Source: Streptomyces sp. JJ66
GTDB taxonomy: Bacteria; Actinomycetota; Actinomycetes; Streptomycetales; Streptomycetaceae
Direction: 5' to 3'
DNA: 64,000 bases
Assembly: GCF_019303495.1 (NCBI RefSeq)
Contig: NZ_JAEVFI010000006.1
Location: 46,651-110,650 of the forward strand
Position numbers and translations under genes: made by a program
The notes under the pieces: generated by a model
Seen by the model: only the letters and a program-made list of their open reading frames with translations
Told to the model about the DNA's origin: nothing
Databases searched by the model: none
In this document: in pieces, positions 25,983 to 35,654 of the stretch
How the letters are laid out: each line of letters opens with the position of its first letter
Position numbering within the stretch: position 1 is the stretch's first letter

Positions 25983-28549
25983 GCGAGGAGCCGGGCAGGC
26001 CGTCGGCCGCGGACGATGAGGTGGGGTACCCAGTGAACGAGCCGTACGACCCCGAGCGCGGTGAGGCCGCATGGCCTGCCGCGCCGGATGGCCCGGCCCA
26101 AAGCGGCCCGCCCGCGGACCGCCCGGACGCCCAGAACGCGAAGCCCGAGGGCTACCACCCGGACACCTACGCGCACGACGCGTACGCGGGCGACCCCTAC
26201 CGGCGCCGTGACCTCACCGCGCAGGACCCGGTGACCGAGGCCCTGTACGACCACGCCGAGCACCCGCCCCCACCGCCGCCGCCCGGCCCGGAGACGCTGT
26301 ACCAGCCGCCCCCCGCCCAGCAGCACGCCCCCGACCCCCGGCGCTGGGCGGCGCCACCGGCACCGGAGCCGGACGGCCCCTCCCGCCGCCTGCCGTACGG
26401 CGACGCGCCCGACCACGTCAAGTACACCGGCGTAGACGACCTCATCACCCGCGCCCCCGACGACGACGAGCGGGCGGGAGCCGTGCCCCGGGAGCAGCCC
26501 GAGGACGCCTTCGCGCACCTCTTCCGGGACCAGCAGGCGACCGCCCCTCCACCGCAGACCCACCTGCACGCCCAGCAGCGGCACCACCAGCCCACCCCAC
26601 CGGGCGCACCGTCGTACGCGCCCGGCCCGCCCCCCGGCGGGCAGCCGCCGCACGCGGGGCCGCCGTCGCAGCCCGGGCCACACCAGCAGCACCCACCGCA
26701 GCAGGCGCAGCAGCACCCACCGCAGCAGCACGCGCAGCAGGCACGCCGACAGCCGCATCCGCCGCACGCGACAGCGCAGCACGCCCCGGCGCAGACCCCG
26801 CAGGAACCCTCCTACCCGGACGAGAGCCCCCTGCCACCGCCGCCCGGCGACGCGCCCACCGAGCCGTCAGCTCCGCCTCAGCAGGCCCCGGCGACTCCCA
26901 CCAAACCCTCCGGACGCGGCGGCGGTCTGCTGAAGTCCAGCGCGATCATGGCCGCGGGCACCCTCGTCTCCCGCGTCACCGGCTTCCTCCGCACCCTCGT
27001 CCTGGCGGCCGCGCTGGGCGTCGGCATCCTGGGTGACGCGTACACGGTCGCCTACACGCTGCCGACGATGATCTACATGCTGTCCATCGGCGGCGGCCTG
27101 AACTCGGTGTTCGTGCCGCAGCTCGTGCGGGCCATGAAGAACGACGAGGACGGCGGCGAGGCGTACGCCAACCGCCTGCTGACGCTCGTGATGGTGGTGC
27201 TGGGCGCGCTGGTCGCCCTGAGCGTCCTCGGCGCACCGCTGCTGGTGCGCATGCTCTCCGTGGAGACGGCGAACGACCCCGACGCCAACAGCGTCGCCGT
27301 CACCTTCGCCCGCTACTGCCTGCCCACGATCTTCTTCATGGGCGTGCACGTCGTGATGGGCCAGATCCTCAACGCCCGCGGCCGGTTCGGCGCGATGATG
27401 TGGACGCCGGTCCTGAACAACCTCGTCATCATCTTCACCTTCGGCGCGTTCATCTGGGTCTACGGCACCGCCACCACCTCGGAGATGGGGGTCACCACGA
27501 TTCCCGACGAAGGCGTGCGCCTCCTCGGCGTCGGCACGCTGCTGGGCCTGGTGGTGCAGGCGCTGGCCATGCTGCCGTTTCTGAAGGCCGCCGGCTTCCG
27601 GTTCCGCCCCCGGTTCGACTGGAAGGGCCAGGGCCTGGGGAAAGCGGTCCGGCTCGCCAAGTGGACCTTCCTGTTCGTCCTGGCCAACCAGGCCGGACTC
27701 ATCGTCGTCACCCAGCTCGCGACCGCGGCGGGTGCGGCGGCCGCGGACACGGGCAACGAGGGCACGGGCATCCTCGGCTATCAGAACGCGCTGCTCATCT
27801 GGCAGATGCCACAGGCCATCATCACCGTCTCGGTGATGGCCGCGCTGTTGCCGCGGCTCTCCCGCTCCGCGCACGACGGCGACACCGGCACCGTCCGCGA
27901 CGACCTCTCGCACGGCCTGCGCACCTCGGCGGTGGCCATCGTGCCGATCGCGTTCGCCTTCCTGGCGCTCGGCGTGCCGATGTGCCTGGTGCTCTACGCC
28001 TCCGTCGGGAGCGACGCCGCCACCTCCATGGGCGTGATCCTCATGGCCTTCGGCCTCGGCCTGATCCCGTTCTCCGTGCAGTACGTCGTCCTGCGCGCCT
28101 TCTACGCGTTCGAGGACACCCGCACGCCCTTCTACAACACCGTCATCGTCGCCATCGGCAACGCCGCGGGGGCCGGGCTGTGCTACCTGCTCCTGCCGAG
28201 CCGCTACGCCGTCGCCGGTATGGCCGCCGCCTACGGTCTGGCCTACGTCATCGGCGTCGTCGTGGCCTGGCGGCGGCTTCGCCGCAAGCTCGACGGCGAC
28301 CTGGACGGAGGTCACATCGCCCGCTCCTACGCCCGGCTGTGCAGCGCCAGCATCCCCGGTGCCGTGCTCGGCGGCGGGGCCGCCTACGGTGTGCTCCAGC
28401 TGCTGGGCAGCGGCTTCACGGGAGGTCTGGTGGCGCTGGTCACCGGTTCGCTGGTGCTCGGCGTCGTCTTCGTCCTGGCCGCCAAGCGCATGCGCGTCCA
28501 GGAGCTGACGGCCATGATCGGCATGGTGCGCGCCAAGCTCGGGCGCTGA
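25979..28549 (+). CDS. murJ: murein biosynthesis integral membrane protein MurJ (lipid II flippase)
   Basis: An 856-residue protein. The first ~315 residues are a cytoplasmic Pro/His/Gln-rich tail, including two copies of a 21-base DNA repeat at 26684 and 26708. After it comes the 14-helix MOP-superfamily flippase (S-S-A-I-M-A-A-G-T-L-V-S-R-V-T-G-F-L-R-T), the lipid II exporter. The start is probably TTG 25979, overlapping the previous stop by four bases (translational coupling); GTG 26033 with GAGGTGGGG upstream is a good alternative. The pseudokinase gene that follows is the counterpart of the MurJ C-terminal part in mycobacteria. Confidence 0.92.
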   Translation: MSEEPGRPSAADDEVGYPVNEPYDPERGEAAWPAAPDGPAQSGPPADRPDAQNAKPEGYHPDTYAHDAYAGDPYRRRDLTAQDPVTEALYDHAEHPPPPPPPGPETLYQPPPAQQHAPDPRRWAAPPAPEPDGPSRRLPYGDAPDHVKYTGVDDLITRAPDDDERAGAVPREQPEDAFAHLFRDQQATAPPPQTHLHAQQRHHQPTPPGAPSYAPGPPPGGQPPHAGPPSQPGPHQQHPPQQAQQHPPQQHAQQARRQPHPPHATAQHAPAQTPQEPSYPDESPLPPPPGDAPTEPSAPPQQAPATPTKPSGRGGGLLKSSAIMAAGTLVSRVTGFLRTLVLAAALGVGILGDAYTVAYTLPTMIYMLSIGGGLNSVFVPQLVRAMKNDEDGGEAYANRLLTLVMVVLGALVALSVLGAPLLVRMLSVETANDPDANSVAVTFARYCLPTIFFMGVHVVMGQILNARGRFGAMMWTPVLNNLVIIFTFGAFIWVYGTATTSEMGVTTIPDEGVRLLGVGTLLGLVVQALAMLPFLKAAGFRFRPRFDWKGQGLGKAVRLAKWTFLFVLANQAGLIVVTQLATAAGAAAADTGNEGTGILGYQNALLIWQMPQAIITVSVMAALLPRLSRSAHDGDTGTVRDDLSHGLRTSAVAIVPIAFAFLALGVPMCLVLYASVGSDAATSMGVILMAFGLGLIPFSVQYVVLRAFYAFEDTRTPFYNTVIVAIGNAAGAGLCYLLLPSRYAVAGMAAAYGLAYVIGVVVAWRRLRRKLDGDLDGGHIARSYARLCSASIPGAVLGGGAAYGVLQLLGSGFTGGLVALVTGSLVLGVVFVLAAKRMRVQELTAMIGMVRAKLGR

Positions 28550-28689
28550 TGCCCCCGACTGCCACCGTGTGTCGTGCACGACGGCGGTCTGCGGGCACAA
28601 TTGTCTGGGGGCGGTTCCCGTGGACCGGCCCCGGAGCCGGGCTCACCGGCCTGCTCACGGGACGCGATACAGGGGAGGCAGGAGCGACG

Positions 28690-30540
28690 GTGGCGGAACG
28701 GAGTACAGCTGCCGTCGACGTGGCGAACTCGGGCGGTGACGGCAGCAGCGAGCACACCTCGCGGCCGCCTGCCTCCGAGGCGGCCGCGGCCGACGGTGCG
28801 CAGCCCCAGGACGGTGCGGTGGACGCCGCCGGTGACACGGCCGGCGACGCCGACGCGAGCGCGGACACCGACGCCGCCGGCCCCGCTGCCAGCGACACCG
28901 TCGAAGCCACCCCCGTGCCCCCGGACCCCGCCACCACCGAACCAGGCGCCGGCTCCCCGCCCGCCGACCGCGACCCACAGCCCGCCGACGTCCCGGAGCC
29001 GCACAGCGGCGACAAGCTCGCGCGCCGGTACCGCCTGGAGGAATGCGTCACCCGGCTCGACGGCTTCAGCAGCTGGCGTGCCGTTGACGAGAAGCTGCGC
29101 CGGGCCGTGGGCGTGCACCTGCTGCCCTCCCACCACCGGCAGGTACGCCCCGTGCTGGCCGCCGCACGCTCTGCCGCGCTGCTCGGCGATCCGCGCTTCG
29201 TGCAGGTACTGGACGCCGTCGAGGACGGCGACCGGGTCTACGTCGTGCACGAGTGGCTGCCCGACGCCACCCCGCTGACCGCGGTGCTCGCCGCCGGGCC
29301 GCTGCCCGCCCACGAGTGCTACGAACTGGTCAGCCAGCTCGCGCAGGCGATGGCCGTGGCCCACCGCGAGGGACTGGCGCACCTACGCCTGACGCCCGGT
29401 TCCGTCCTGCGCACCGCCACCGGCCAGTACCGGGTGCGGGGCCTGGCGGTGAACGCGGCACTGCGCGGCATCAGCTCCGACTCCCCGCAGCGCACCGACA
29501 CCGAGGCGATCGGCGCCCTGCTGTACGCGGCCCTCACCCAGCGCTGGCCGTACGAGGAGGACGCCTACGGCCTCACCGGTGTCACCCAGCTGTCGGGCGG
29601 CACGCTCATCCCGCCCGACCAGGTGCGCGCCGGCGTCCACCGGGGCCTGTCGGAGCTGGCGATGCGGGCACTGGTCAACGACGGTGCCACCGCGTCGAGC
29701 GAGAACCCGCCGTGTACCACTCCGGAGGAGTTGGCGGCCGCCGTCGCAGAGCTACCGCGTATCCCCCCGGAGGAGCCCACGTTCCTGCAGCCGACCCCGT
29801 ATGAGCGCACGACGTACCAGCAGGGCGTCCTGGCCCCCGACGCGGTACCGATGGGCGGCGGGGCTCTCGGTCCGGTGCCCGTAACCGACGCGCCGCCCAC
29901 GCTGCCGGGCCGCACCGGCAAGGTGCTCAAGTGGGGGGTATCCGCCCTGCTGATCGCGGCGCTGGGGCTGGGCAGCTGGCAGGTCGCGGACGCCCTGTTG
30001 CGGGGGGACAAGGCCAAGGGGCCAGCGCAGTCGGAGCCGGACCCCGAGGAGGTCAGCGGCGAGGAGCCCGCCGGTGGCGAGCAGCCAGCCTCGGGACAGC
30101 CCGTGGACATCGCCTCCGCCCGCATCCTGGACCCGAAGGGCGCGGGCCGCGAGAGCGCCGAGAAGGCGGCCCTGGCGTTCGACGGGGACCCGGGGACCTA
30201 CTGGCAGACGCTCTACTACCGCAGCGCGGCGTTCGGGAACCTCAAACCAGGCGTCGGCCTGATCCTGGATCTGGGCAGCGTCCAGCAGGTCAGCGACCTG
30301 AAGGTGAATTTCCTCGGCGAGACGTCGGTGGACTTCCTCGCCGCTCCGGCCGACGCCGCCGGGCGCCCCGACTCGCTGGGTGACTTCAGCAAGGTGGACA
30401 GTGCCACGGGCACCGATGTCACGCTCAGCGCGAAACAGCCGATCCGCACCCGGTACGTGCTGGTGTGGCTCACAGAGCTACCGCACACCGGGGACGGCGA
30501 ATACCGTGGCCGCATCACGGAGATCGGCATCACCAGCTGA
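28690..30540 (+). CDS. membrane pseudokinase with extracytoplasmic discoidin-like domain
   Basis: A 616-residue protein. Residues 1-105 are acidic and disordered. Residues about 110-365 have a Ser/Thr-kinase fold, but the catalytic residues are gone: W-R-A-V-D-E-K-L lacks the VAIK pattern, the loop reads H-L-R-L-T-P-G-S without the HRD aspartate, and DFG is replaced by R-G-L. There is one helix near 412-434. The outer domain at about 470-615 looks like a sugar-binding F5/8-type sandwich (D-G-D-P-G-T-Y-W-Q-T, I-L-D-L-G). The mycobacterial MviN protein carries the same two parts fused to the flippase; here they are separate. GTG 28690 follows GGAGG. Confidence 0.85.
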   Translation: MAERSTAAVDVANSGGDGSSEHTSRPPASEAAAADGAQPQDGAVDAAGDTAGDADASADTDAAGPAASDTVEATPVPPDPATTEPGAGSPPADRDPQPADVPEPHSGDKLARRYRLEECVTRLDGFSSWRAVDEKLRRAVGVHLLPSHHRQVRPVLAAARSAALLGDPRFVQVLDAVEDGDRVYVVHEWLPDATPLTAVLAAGPLPAHECYELVSQLAQAMAVAHREGLAHLRLTPGSVLRTATGQYRVRGLAVNAALRGISSDSPQRTDTEAIGALLYAALTQRWPYEEDAYGLTGVTQLSGGTLIPPDQVRAGVHRGLSELAMRALVNDGATASSENPPCTTPEELAAAVAELPRIPPEEPTFLQPTPYERTTYQQGVLAPDAVPMGGGALGPVPVTDAPPTLPGRTGKVLKWGVSALLIAALGLGSWQVADALLRGDKAKGPAQSEPDPEEVSGEEPAGGEQPASGQPVDIASARILDPKGAGRESAEKAALAFDGDPGTYWQTLYYRSAAFGNLKPGVGLILDLGSVQQVSDLKVNFLGETSVDFLAAPADAAGRPDSLGDFSKVDSATGTDVTLSAKQPIRTRYVLVWLTELPHTGDGEYRGRITEIGITS

Positions 30541-30570
30541 TCCGCGGCGCGGCTGAGGGAGGGCCTTGCG

Positions 30571-31281
30571 GTGGGCGACGACACCAACGGGCAGCCCGCA
30601 CGTTCCGCTGACCCGGCGGCTGTGGACGATCACGCCCTGCTGGCCGCGCATGTCGCGGGCGATCCAGATGCCTTCGGTGAACTCGTGCGCCGCCACCGCG
30701 ACCGGCTGTGGGCCGTGGCGCTGCGCACCCTGGGCGACCGGGAGGAGGCCGCGGACGCCGTGCAGGACGCGCTCGTCTCCGCCTACCGGCGCGCGCACAC
30801 CTTCCGCGGTCAGGCGGCCGTGACGACCTGGCTGCACCGCATCACCGTGAACGCCTGCCTCGACCGCGCCCGCAAGGTCGCCGCCCGGCGCACCTCGCTC
30901 ACCGACGACACCGAGCGACTCGACCGCATGCTAGAGCCCGAGGAGTCCGCCGCCGCTCCGGCCGAGCGGGCCGACGTGCACCGGGAGCTGGCCGCCGCCC
31001 TCGCTGAGCTGCCCGTGGAGCAGCGGGCGGCGCTCGTACTCGTCGATATGCAGGGCTACCCCGTCGCCGAGGCGGCCGAAGTCCTCGATGTCGCCGTCGG
31101 CACCGTGAAGAGTCGCTGTGCGCGCGGTCGCGCCCGCCTGCTGCCCCTGCTCAGGCACCTGCGCCCGGAGGGGCAGGTGCCTGCGGACCAGGGAAGGAAC
31201 CGGACCCGGGGGGCGGCCGTCCCATCGAGGCGAGGCACCGAGGGAACCGGAGCGGTGAAGGGCGGAGGTGGACCAGCATGA
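30571..31281 (+). CDS. sigM: ECF RNA polymerase sigma factor SigM
   Basis: A 236-residue ECF sigma factor. Region 2 is D-P-D-A-F-G-E-L-V-R-R-H-R-D-R-L-W, then A-D-A-V-Q-D-A-L-V-S-A-Y, then T-W-L-H-R-I-T-V-N-A-C-L-D. Region 4 is A-E-A-A-E-V-L-D-V-A-V-G-T-V-K-S-R. About 40 disordered residues follow. It overlaps its anti-sigma gene by four bases (ATGA) and lies between the murJ-associated genes and trxBA. This is the arrangement known for actinobacterial SigM, which responds to envelope or oxidative stress. GTG 30571 follows GAGGGAGGG. Confidence 0.9.
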   Translation: MGDDTNGQPARSADPAAVDDHALLAAHVAGDPDAFGELVRRHRDRLWAVALRTLGDREEAADAVQDALVSAYRRAHTFRGQAAVTTWLHRITVNACLDRARKVAARRTSLTDDTERLDRMLEPEESAAAPAERADVHRELAAALAELPVEQRAALVLVDMQGYPVAEAAEVLDVAVGTVKSRCARGRARLLPLLRHLRPEGQVPADQGRNRTRGAAVPSRRGTEGTGAVKGGGGPA

Positions 31282-32240
31282 CCGCGTCGTTCGCGACGTC
31301 CGGCCCCGACGGGCACCCGGAGGTCGAGGAGATCTCCGCTCTCGATGAGGGCCTGCTGACGTCCGACCGCGCCGGGCAGCTCCGACACCATCTTGACGTG
31401 TGCCCGCTCTGCGCGGACGTGCTCAGCGCTCTGGAAGAGATGCGGGGCACGCTCGGCACACTGCCAGACATGCCGCGCATGCCGGACGACGTCGCTGAGC
31501 GCATCGACGCCGCCCTGGCGGCCCAAGCGCTCATGGGGTCCGCCGCCCAGGCGGGCGACCCCGACGTCCCGCACCCGGGGACAGCGACTCCCGAGGCGCG
31601 GCCTCCGGCGGACCAGCCCGCGCATGTTTCACGTGAAACACGTCGGCCCGCAGGCGCGCCCGCGGCGAAGACCGGACCGGGCCGCGGCACCCCGTCCACC
31701 GGACGACGCTCCCGAGGACGTCAGCGCCGTGCCGCCCGGTGGGGGGTCACCGGAGTCCTCGCCGCTGCCGTCGCCGGTGCGCTCGTTATTCCGGTGCTGC
31801 TTTCTGCCGATCCGGAACGCCCGCCGGTCGTCACCGAGGCCGAGGCGTCGCGCACCGCCGGCCTGGAGGAGCGCGTGCACCAGCTCCTCACCCGTGCCGC
31901 AGCAGCCGAACCGACCGCGCCCGGGCATCCGGAAGGCCAGCAGAAAGCCCAGGGCGAGCCGGAGGCACACAACGCACCGGATGCTCCGTTCACCACCGAA
32001 ACAGCACCCGGCGCGACTTCTGTGGTCCCCTCCTGTGTGCAGCAGGCGACGGGACGGACCGAAACCCCGATCGCGGCCGCCGAGGAGTCCTACGAGGGAA
32101 CAGCCTCCTACCTCGTCCTCCTGCCCCACCACGGCGACAAGGGGAAGGTGGACGCCTATGTCATCGACGCGAGCTGCGTCGATGACGCTCCCGACGCGCC
32201 GGGAGAGCGGCTGGCCTCCCTCACCGTCGAACGCCGCTGA
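31278..32240 (+). CDS. anti-sigma factor, zinc-binding (RsmA-like)
   Basis: A 320-residue membrane protein. The N-terminal anti-sigma domain has a zinc-type H-x3-C-x2-C motif (H-L-D-V-C-P-L-C, residues about 38-45). A helix spans roughly 153-174, and an external domain with two cysteines (S-C-V-Q-Q, D-A-S-C-V-D-D) ends the protein. It overlaps sigM by four bases and should hold SigM inactive at the membrane. Codons 117-121 (V-S-R-E-T) are a perfect parS site. Confidence 0.87.
   Translation: MTASFATSGPDGHPEVEEISALDEGLLTSDRAGQLRHHLDVCPLCADVLSALEEMRGTLGTLPDMPRMPDDVAERIDAALAAQALMGSAAQAGDPDVPHPGTATPEARPPADQPAHVSRETRRPAGAPAAKTGPGRGTPSTGRRSRGRQRRAARWGVTGVLAAAVAGALVIPVLLSADPERPPVVTEAEASRTAGLEERVHQLLTRAAAAEPTAPGHPEGQQKAQGEPEAHNAPDAPFTTETAPGATSVVPSCVQQATGRTETPIAAAEESYEGTASYLVLLPHHGDKGKVDAYVIDASCVDDAPDAPGERLASLTVERR
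31626..31639. other. parS site within the anti-sigma gene
   Basis: GTTTCACGTGAAAC, exact 14-mer, in frame as V-S-R-E-T (residues 117-121) of the anti-sigma factor linker. Confidence 0.92.
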
Positions 32241-32288
32241 CTGCACACTGCCACGCGGGGCGCGTCCGCCCGACGTGGGGCCGGGGCG

Positions 32289-32314
32289 GGAATGCGCGGC
32301 CTTTAGTATCCGTT
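32289..32314 (+). promoter_or_regulatory. SigR-type promoter of trxBA
   Basis: GGAAT at 32289-32293 and GTT at 32312-32314 are separated by 18 bases, which fits the SigR consensus GGAAT-N18-GTT. It lies 63 bases before trxB. In Streptomyces trxBA is a known SigR target induced by thiol oxidation. Confidence 0.75.
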
Positions 32315-32376
32315 GGGTGGGGTGAGAACCTCGCCAGAGAGATCCGGTACGCCGTCGGCAGACAAGGAAGACATCC

Positions 32377-33390
32377 GTGAGTGACGTCCGCAACGTGATC
32401 ATCATCGGCTCCGGGCCCGCGGGCTACACCGCGGCCCTCTACACCGCACGCGCGTCACTCAAGCCGCTCATCTTCGAAGGCTCCGTCACCGCTGGCGGCG
32501 CGCTGATGAACACCACCGAGGTGGAGAACTTCCCGGGCTTCCGCGACGGAATCATGGGTCCTGAACTGATGGACCAGATGCGGGCCCAGGCAGAGCGCTT
32601 CGGGGCCGAGCTGATCCCGGACGACGTGACGGCTGTCGACCTCACCGGTGACATCAAGACGGTCACCGACTCCGCCGGCACGGTCTACCGGGCCCGCACC
32701 GTGATCGTCGCGACCGGCTCCCAGCACCGCAAGCTCGGCCTGCCGAAGGAGGACGAGCTGTCCGGTCGTGGCGTGTCCTACTGCGCTACCTGCGACGGCT
32801 TCTTCTTCCGCGACCAGGACATCGCGGTCGTCGGTGGCGGTGACACCGCGATGGAGGAGGCCACGTTCCTCTCCCGCTTCGCCAAGTCGGTCACCATCGT
32901 CCACCGCCGCGACACCCTGCGGGCCTCCAAGGCCATGCAGGAGCGCGCCTTCGCGGACGAGAAGATCTCCTTCGCGTGGGACAGCGAGGTCGCTGAGATC
33001 CACGACCAGGACGGCAAGCTCGCCGCCCTCACCTTGCGCAACACTCAGACTGGAGCCACGAGCGAGCTGCCGGTCACGGGGCTGTTCGTCGCGATCGGTC
33101 ACGACCCGCGTACCGAGCTGTTCCGCGAGGTGCTGGAGCTGGACGCCGAGGGCTACCTGCGGGTGGAGTCCCCCTCCACCCGGACCAACCTGCCCGGGGT
33201 ATTCGCCGCTGGTGACGTCGTGGACCACACCTACCGCCAGGCCATCACCGCCGCCGGCACCGGCTGCTCGGCAGCGCTGGACGCGGAGCGCTTCCTTGCC
33301 GCCCTGACCGCCGGTGAGCCCGCCGAACCGGAGAAGGCCGAAGAGGCCGCGGAAGCCGCCGAGTCCGCCACGCAGGCCGCCACCGTCTGA
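32377..33390 (+). CDS. trxB: thioredoxin reductase
   Basis: A 337-residue flavoprotein that passes electrons from NADPH to thioredoxin. FAD motif is [10 protein letters not shown]; the redox disulfide is C-A-T-C within S-Y-C-A-T-C-D-G; the NADPH motif is [10 protein letters not shown]. The last ~25 residues are an extra Ala/Glu-rich tail. The start is GTG 32377. It is followed 57 bases later by trxA and transcribed from a SigR-type promoter. Confidence 0.95.
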   Translation: MSDVRNVIIIGSGPAGYTAALYTARASLKPLIFEGSVTAGGALMNTTEVENFPGFRDGIMGPELMDQMRAQAERFGAELIPDDVTAVDLTGDIKTVTDSAGTVYRARTVIVATGSQHRKLGLPKEDELSGRGVSYCATCDGFFFRDQDIAVVGGGDTAMEEATFLSRFAKSVTIVHRRDTLRASKAMQERAFADEKISFAWDSEVAEIHDQDGKLAALTLRNTQTGATSELPVTGLFVAIGHDPRTELFREVLELDAEGYLRVESPSTRTNLPGVFAAGDVVDHTYRQAITAAGTGCSAALDAERFLAALTAGEPAEPEKAEEAAEAAESATQAATV

Positions 33391-33447
33391 CCGCTGTCCT
33401 CACCCGGCGTCCGTACCCCACACCGCAACCCCAACCAAGGAGATCCC

Positions 33448-33771
33448 ATGGCCACCGTGACCGCCACCGACGCCGACTTCGAGAAGGTCGTGCTGCAGAG
33501 CGACAAGCCCGTGCTCGTCGATTTCTGGGCGGCCTGGTGCGGCCCCTGCCGTCAGATCGCCCCTTCGCTGGAGGCGATCTCCGAGGAGCAGGCCGACAAG
33601 ATCACCGTCGTGAAGCTCAACATCGACGAGAACCCGGAGACGGCCGCGAAGTACGGCATCATGTCCATCCCGACGATGAACGTCTACAAGGGCGGCGAAG
33701 TCGTGAAGACGATCGTCGGCGCGAAGCCCAAGGCTGCCCTGGAACGTGAGCTCTCCGACTTCATCGCCTGA
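33448..33771 (+). CDS. trxA: thioredoxin
   Basis: A 107-residue thioredoxin. The active site W-C-G-P-C is at about residues 30-34 after D-F-W-A-A, and the cis-proline motif S-I-P-T is at about 74-77. AAGGAG precedes ATG 33448. It is co-transcribed with trxB and ends 9 bases before a parS site and terminator. Confidence 0.97.
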   Translation: MATVTATDADFEKVVLQSDKPVLVDFWAAWCGPCRQIAPSLEAISEEQADKITVVKLNIDENPETAAKYGIMSIPTMNVYKGGEVVKTIVGAKPKAALERELSDFIA

Positions 33772-33780
33772 GGCGGCACT

Positions 33781-33794
33781 GTTTCACGTGAAAC
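33781..33794. other. parS site (ParB binding)
   Basis: GTTTCACGTGAAAC, exact 14-mer, 9 bases after the trxA stop and sharing four bases with the following terminator stem. Confidence 0.93.
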
Positions 33795-33827
33795 GGCCCG
33801 CCCCCGGTCGCCGGGGCCGGGCCGTTT
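33791..33827. terminator. bidirectional terminator of trxA and the GNAT gene
   Basis: Arms of 17 bases (33791-33807 and 33811-33827) pair with one mismatch around loop TCG. It lies between converging genes. Confidence 0.8.
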
Positions 33828-33845
33828 CCCTATGGCTGGACCGCC

Positions 33846-34466
33846 TTACAAGGGGCGCAGGACGGGATGGTCCTTCTGGACTGCTCCGAGTAGTTGGTCG
33901 AGCGCGCGCTCGACATCCGCCTTCCACGACAGGGTGCTGCGCAGGTCCAGCCGGAGCCGCGGATAGCGGGGGTGGGCTCGCACGGTCTTGAAGCCGACCG
34001 CGCGCAGGTGCTCCGCAGGCAGCAAACAGCCCGGCTCCCGCCACCGTGCGTCCGCGATGGCTTCGATCGCCTTGAAGTTGCGGCGCAACACGTCCTTGGC
34101 CACCGTCTGGACCATGACGCGGCCCAGCCCCTGGCCCTGGTACTCCGGCAGCAGGGACGCTGTCATCAACTGCACCGCGTCCGGCGACACCGGGCCGGTG
34201 GGGAAGGCCGTGGAGCGCGCGACATACGCCGGGGGAGCGTAGAGCACGAAACCCACCGGCTTGCCGTCCACGGAGACGACCCGCCCGCAGGACCCCCAGT
34301 CCAGCAGCACGGAGGAGAGCCATGCCTCCTTCTCCGCCTCCGTTTGGCCATCCTTCGCGGCCTGCTCGCCGCTGACCGGGTCAAGCTCCCAGAACACACA
34401 GCGACGGCAGGGAGACGGCAGGTCGGAGAGATTGTCCAAGGTGAGCGGAACGAGTTGACGCCCCAT
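33846..34466 (-). CDS. GNAT family N-acetyltransferase
   Basis: A 206-residue protein with an N-terminal C-R-R-C-V-F-W-E motif that may bind metal. A GNAT core follows, with L-L-P-E-Y-Q-G-Q-G-L-G as the acetyl-CoA loop. The last 50 residues are specific to this family (H-P-R-Y-P-R-L-R-L-D). It is a regular neighbour of parB in Streptomyces; its substrate is unknown. ATG 34466 has no strong ribosome binding site. Confidence 0.82.
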   Translation of the reverse strand: MGRQLVPLTLDNLSDLPSPCRRCVFWELDPVSGEQAAKDGQTEAEKEAWLSSVLLDWGSCGRVVSVDGKPVGFVLYAPPAYVARSTAFPTGPVSPDAVQLMTASLLPEYQGQGLGRVMVQTVAKDVLRRNFKAIEAIADARWREPGCLLPAEHLRAVGFKTVRAHPRYPRLRLDLRSTLSWKADVERALDQLLGAVQKDHPVLRPL

Positions 34467-34511
34467 GGAGCCATCGTATCCATGGGGCGTCGTGCTGAGG
34501 GAGCTCAGCGG

Positions 34512-35654
34512 CTACTCGGCCTGCTGCTCCGTGTCGCTGTCCGCTGCGGAGAGCCGCTGCTCCAGGACTCGGCCTTCGCCGGGGGCGAACTGCGACAGAA
34601 TCCGCTCCAGATCCTCTATCGACGCGAACTCCACGACGATCTTGCCCTTCTTCTGGCCCAGATCGACCTTCACCCGGGTCTCGAAGCGGTCGGAGAGGCG
34701 GCTGGCCAGGTGGTCGAGTGCGGGGGATACCCGCTTCCCAGCCCGCGGCCCCTTCCCCTTGGCAGCCCGCCCGGGCTGGTCGCTCATCAGCGTCACGATT
34801 TCCTCGACCGCCCGCACCGACAGCCCCTCGGCCACGATGCGGTGAGCGAGCCGCTCCTGGTCCTCCGCGTCCTCCACAGAGAGCAGCGCGCGAGCGTGCC
34901 CAGCGGACAGCACACCCGCGGCCACCCGGCGCTGGACCGACGGTGACAGGCGCAGCAGCCGCAGAGTGTTGGACACCTGAGGCCGGGAACGCCCGATGCG
35001 GTCGGCGAGCTGATCGTGGGTACAGCTGAAGTCCTTTAGCAACTGGTCGTAGGCGGCCGCCTCTTCCAGCGGGTTCAGCTGGGTACGGTGCAGGTTTTCC
35101 AGCAGGGCGTCGAGGAGAAGCTTGTCGTCCTCGGTCGCCCGGACGATCGCCGGAATCCGGTCGAGTCCGGCTTCCCGGCAGGCACGCCACCGCCGCTCAC
35201 CCATGATGAGCTCGTAGCGCTCCGCATCCAGCTGCCGTACGACGACGGGCTGGAGCAGGCCGACTTCCTGGATGGAGACCACCAGCTCGGCCAGTGCGTC
35301 CTCGTCGAAGACCTCACGCGGCTGTCGCGGGTTAGGCGTGATGGCCTCTAGCGGCACCTCCGCGAAATGGGCTCCCGCCACTTCGGTGGTGGTGACCGAG
35401 GCCGCTTCCTGCGCGGTCTCCTGATCCTCGGTTGCCTGAGCGCGGTCGTGCTGCCGACGCGCGCTGTCCGGCAACGCGGTCACCGCGGCGGCCGCCACTC
35501 CGCGCTCGGAGGAGAACATCGTCGGGACGGCACTCGGTGAGGTGGCGCCGTTACTGCCAATGGTGGGCTTGGGGCCGTCGTGTTCCTGACCGGTGGGTGC
35601 TGCCGGGATCAGTGCACCCAGCCCACGGCCCAGGCCCCTACGTCGTTCGCTCAC
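34512..35654 (-). CDS. parB: chromosome-partitioning protein ParB
   Basis: A 380-residue CTP-dependent DNA clamp that loads at parS and organises the origin region. The N-terminal [13 protein letters not shown] box recruits ParA. The CTPase motifs include N-P-R-Q-P-R and G-E-R-R-W-R-A. The helix-turn-helix ([18 protein letters not shown]) binds parS, and the C-terminal domain dimerises. GTG 35654 overlaps the parA stop by four bases and follows GGAGGGG. Confidence 0.96.
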   Translation of the reverse strand: MSERRRGLGRGLGALIPAAPTGQEHDGPKPTIGSNGATSPSAVPTMFSSERGVAAAAVTALPDSARRQHDRAQATEDQETAQEAASVTTTEVAGAHFAEVPLEAITPNPRQPREVFDEDALAELVVSIQEVGLLQPVVVRQLDAERYELIMGERRWRACREAGLDRIPAIVRATEDDKLLLDALLENLHRTQLNPLEEAAAYDQLLKDFSCTHDQLADRIGRSRPQVSNTLRLLRLSPSVQRRVAAGVLSAGHARALLSVEDAEDQERLAHRIVAEGLSVRAVEEIVTLMSDQPGRAAKGKGPRAGKRVSPALDHLASRLSDRFETRVKVDLGQKKGKIVVEFASIEDLERILSQFAPGEGRVLEQRLSAADSDTEQQAE

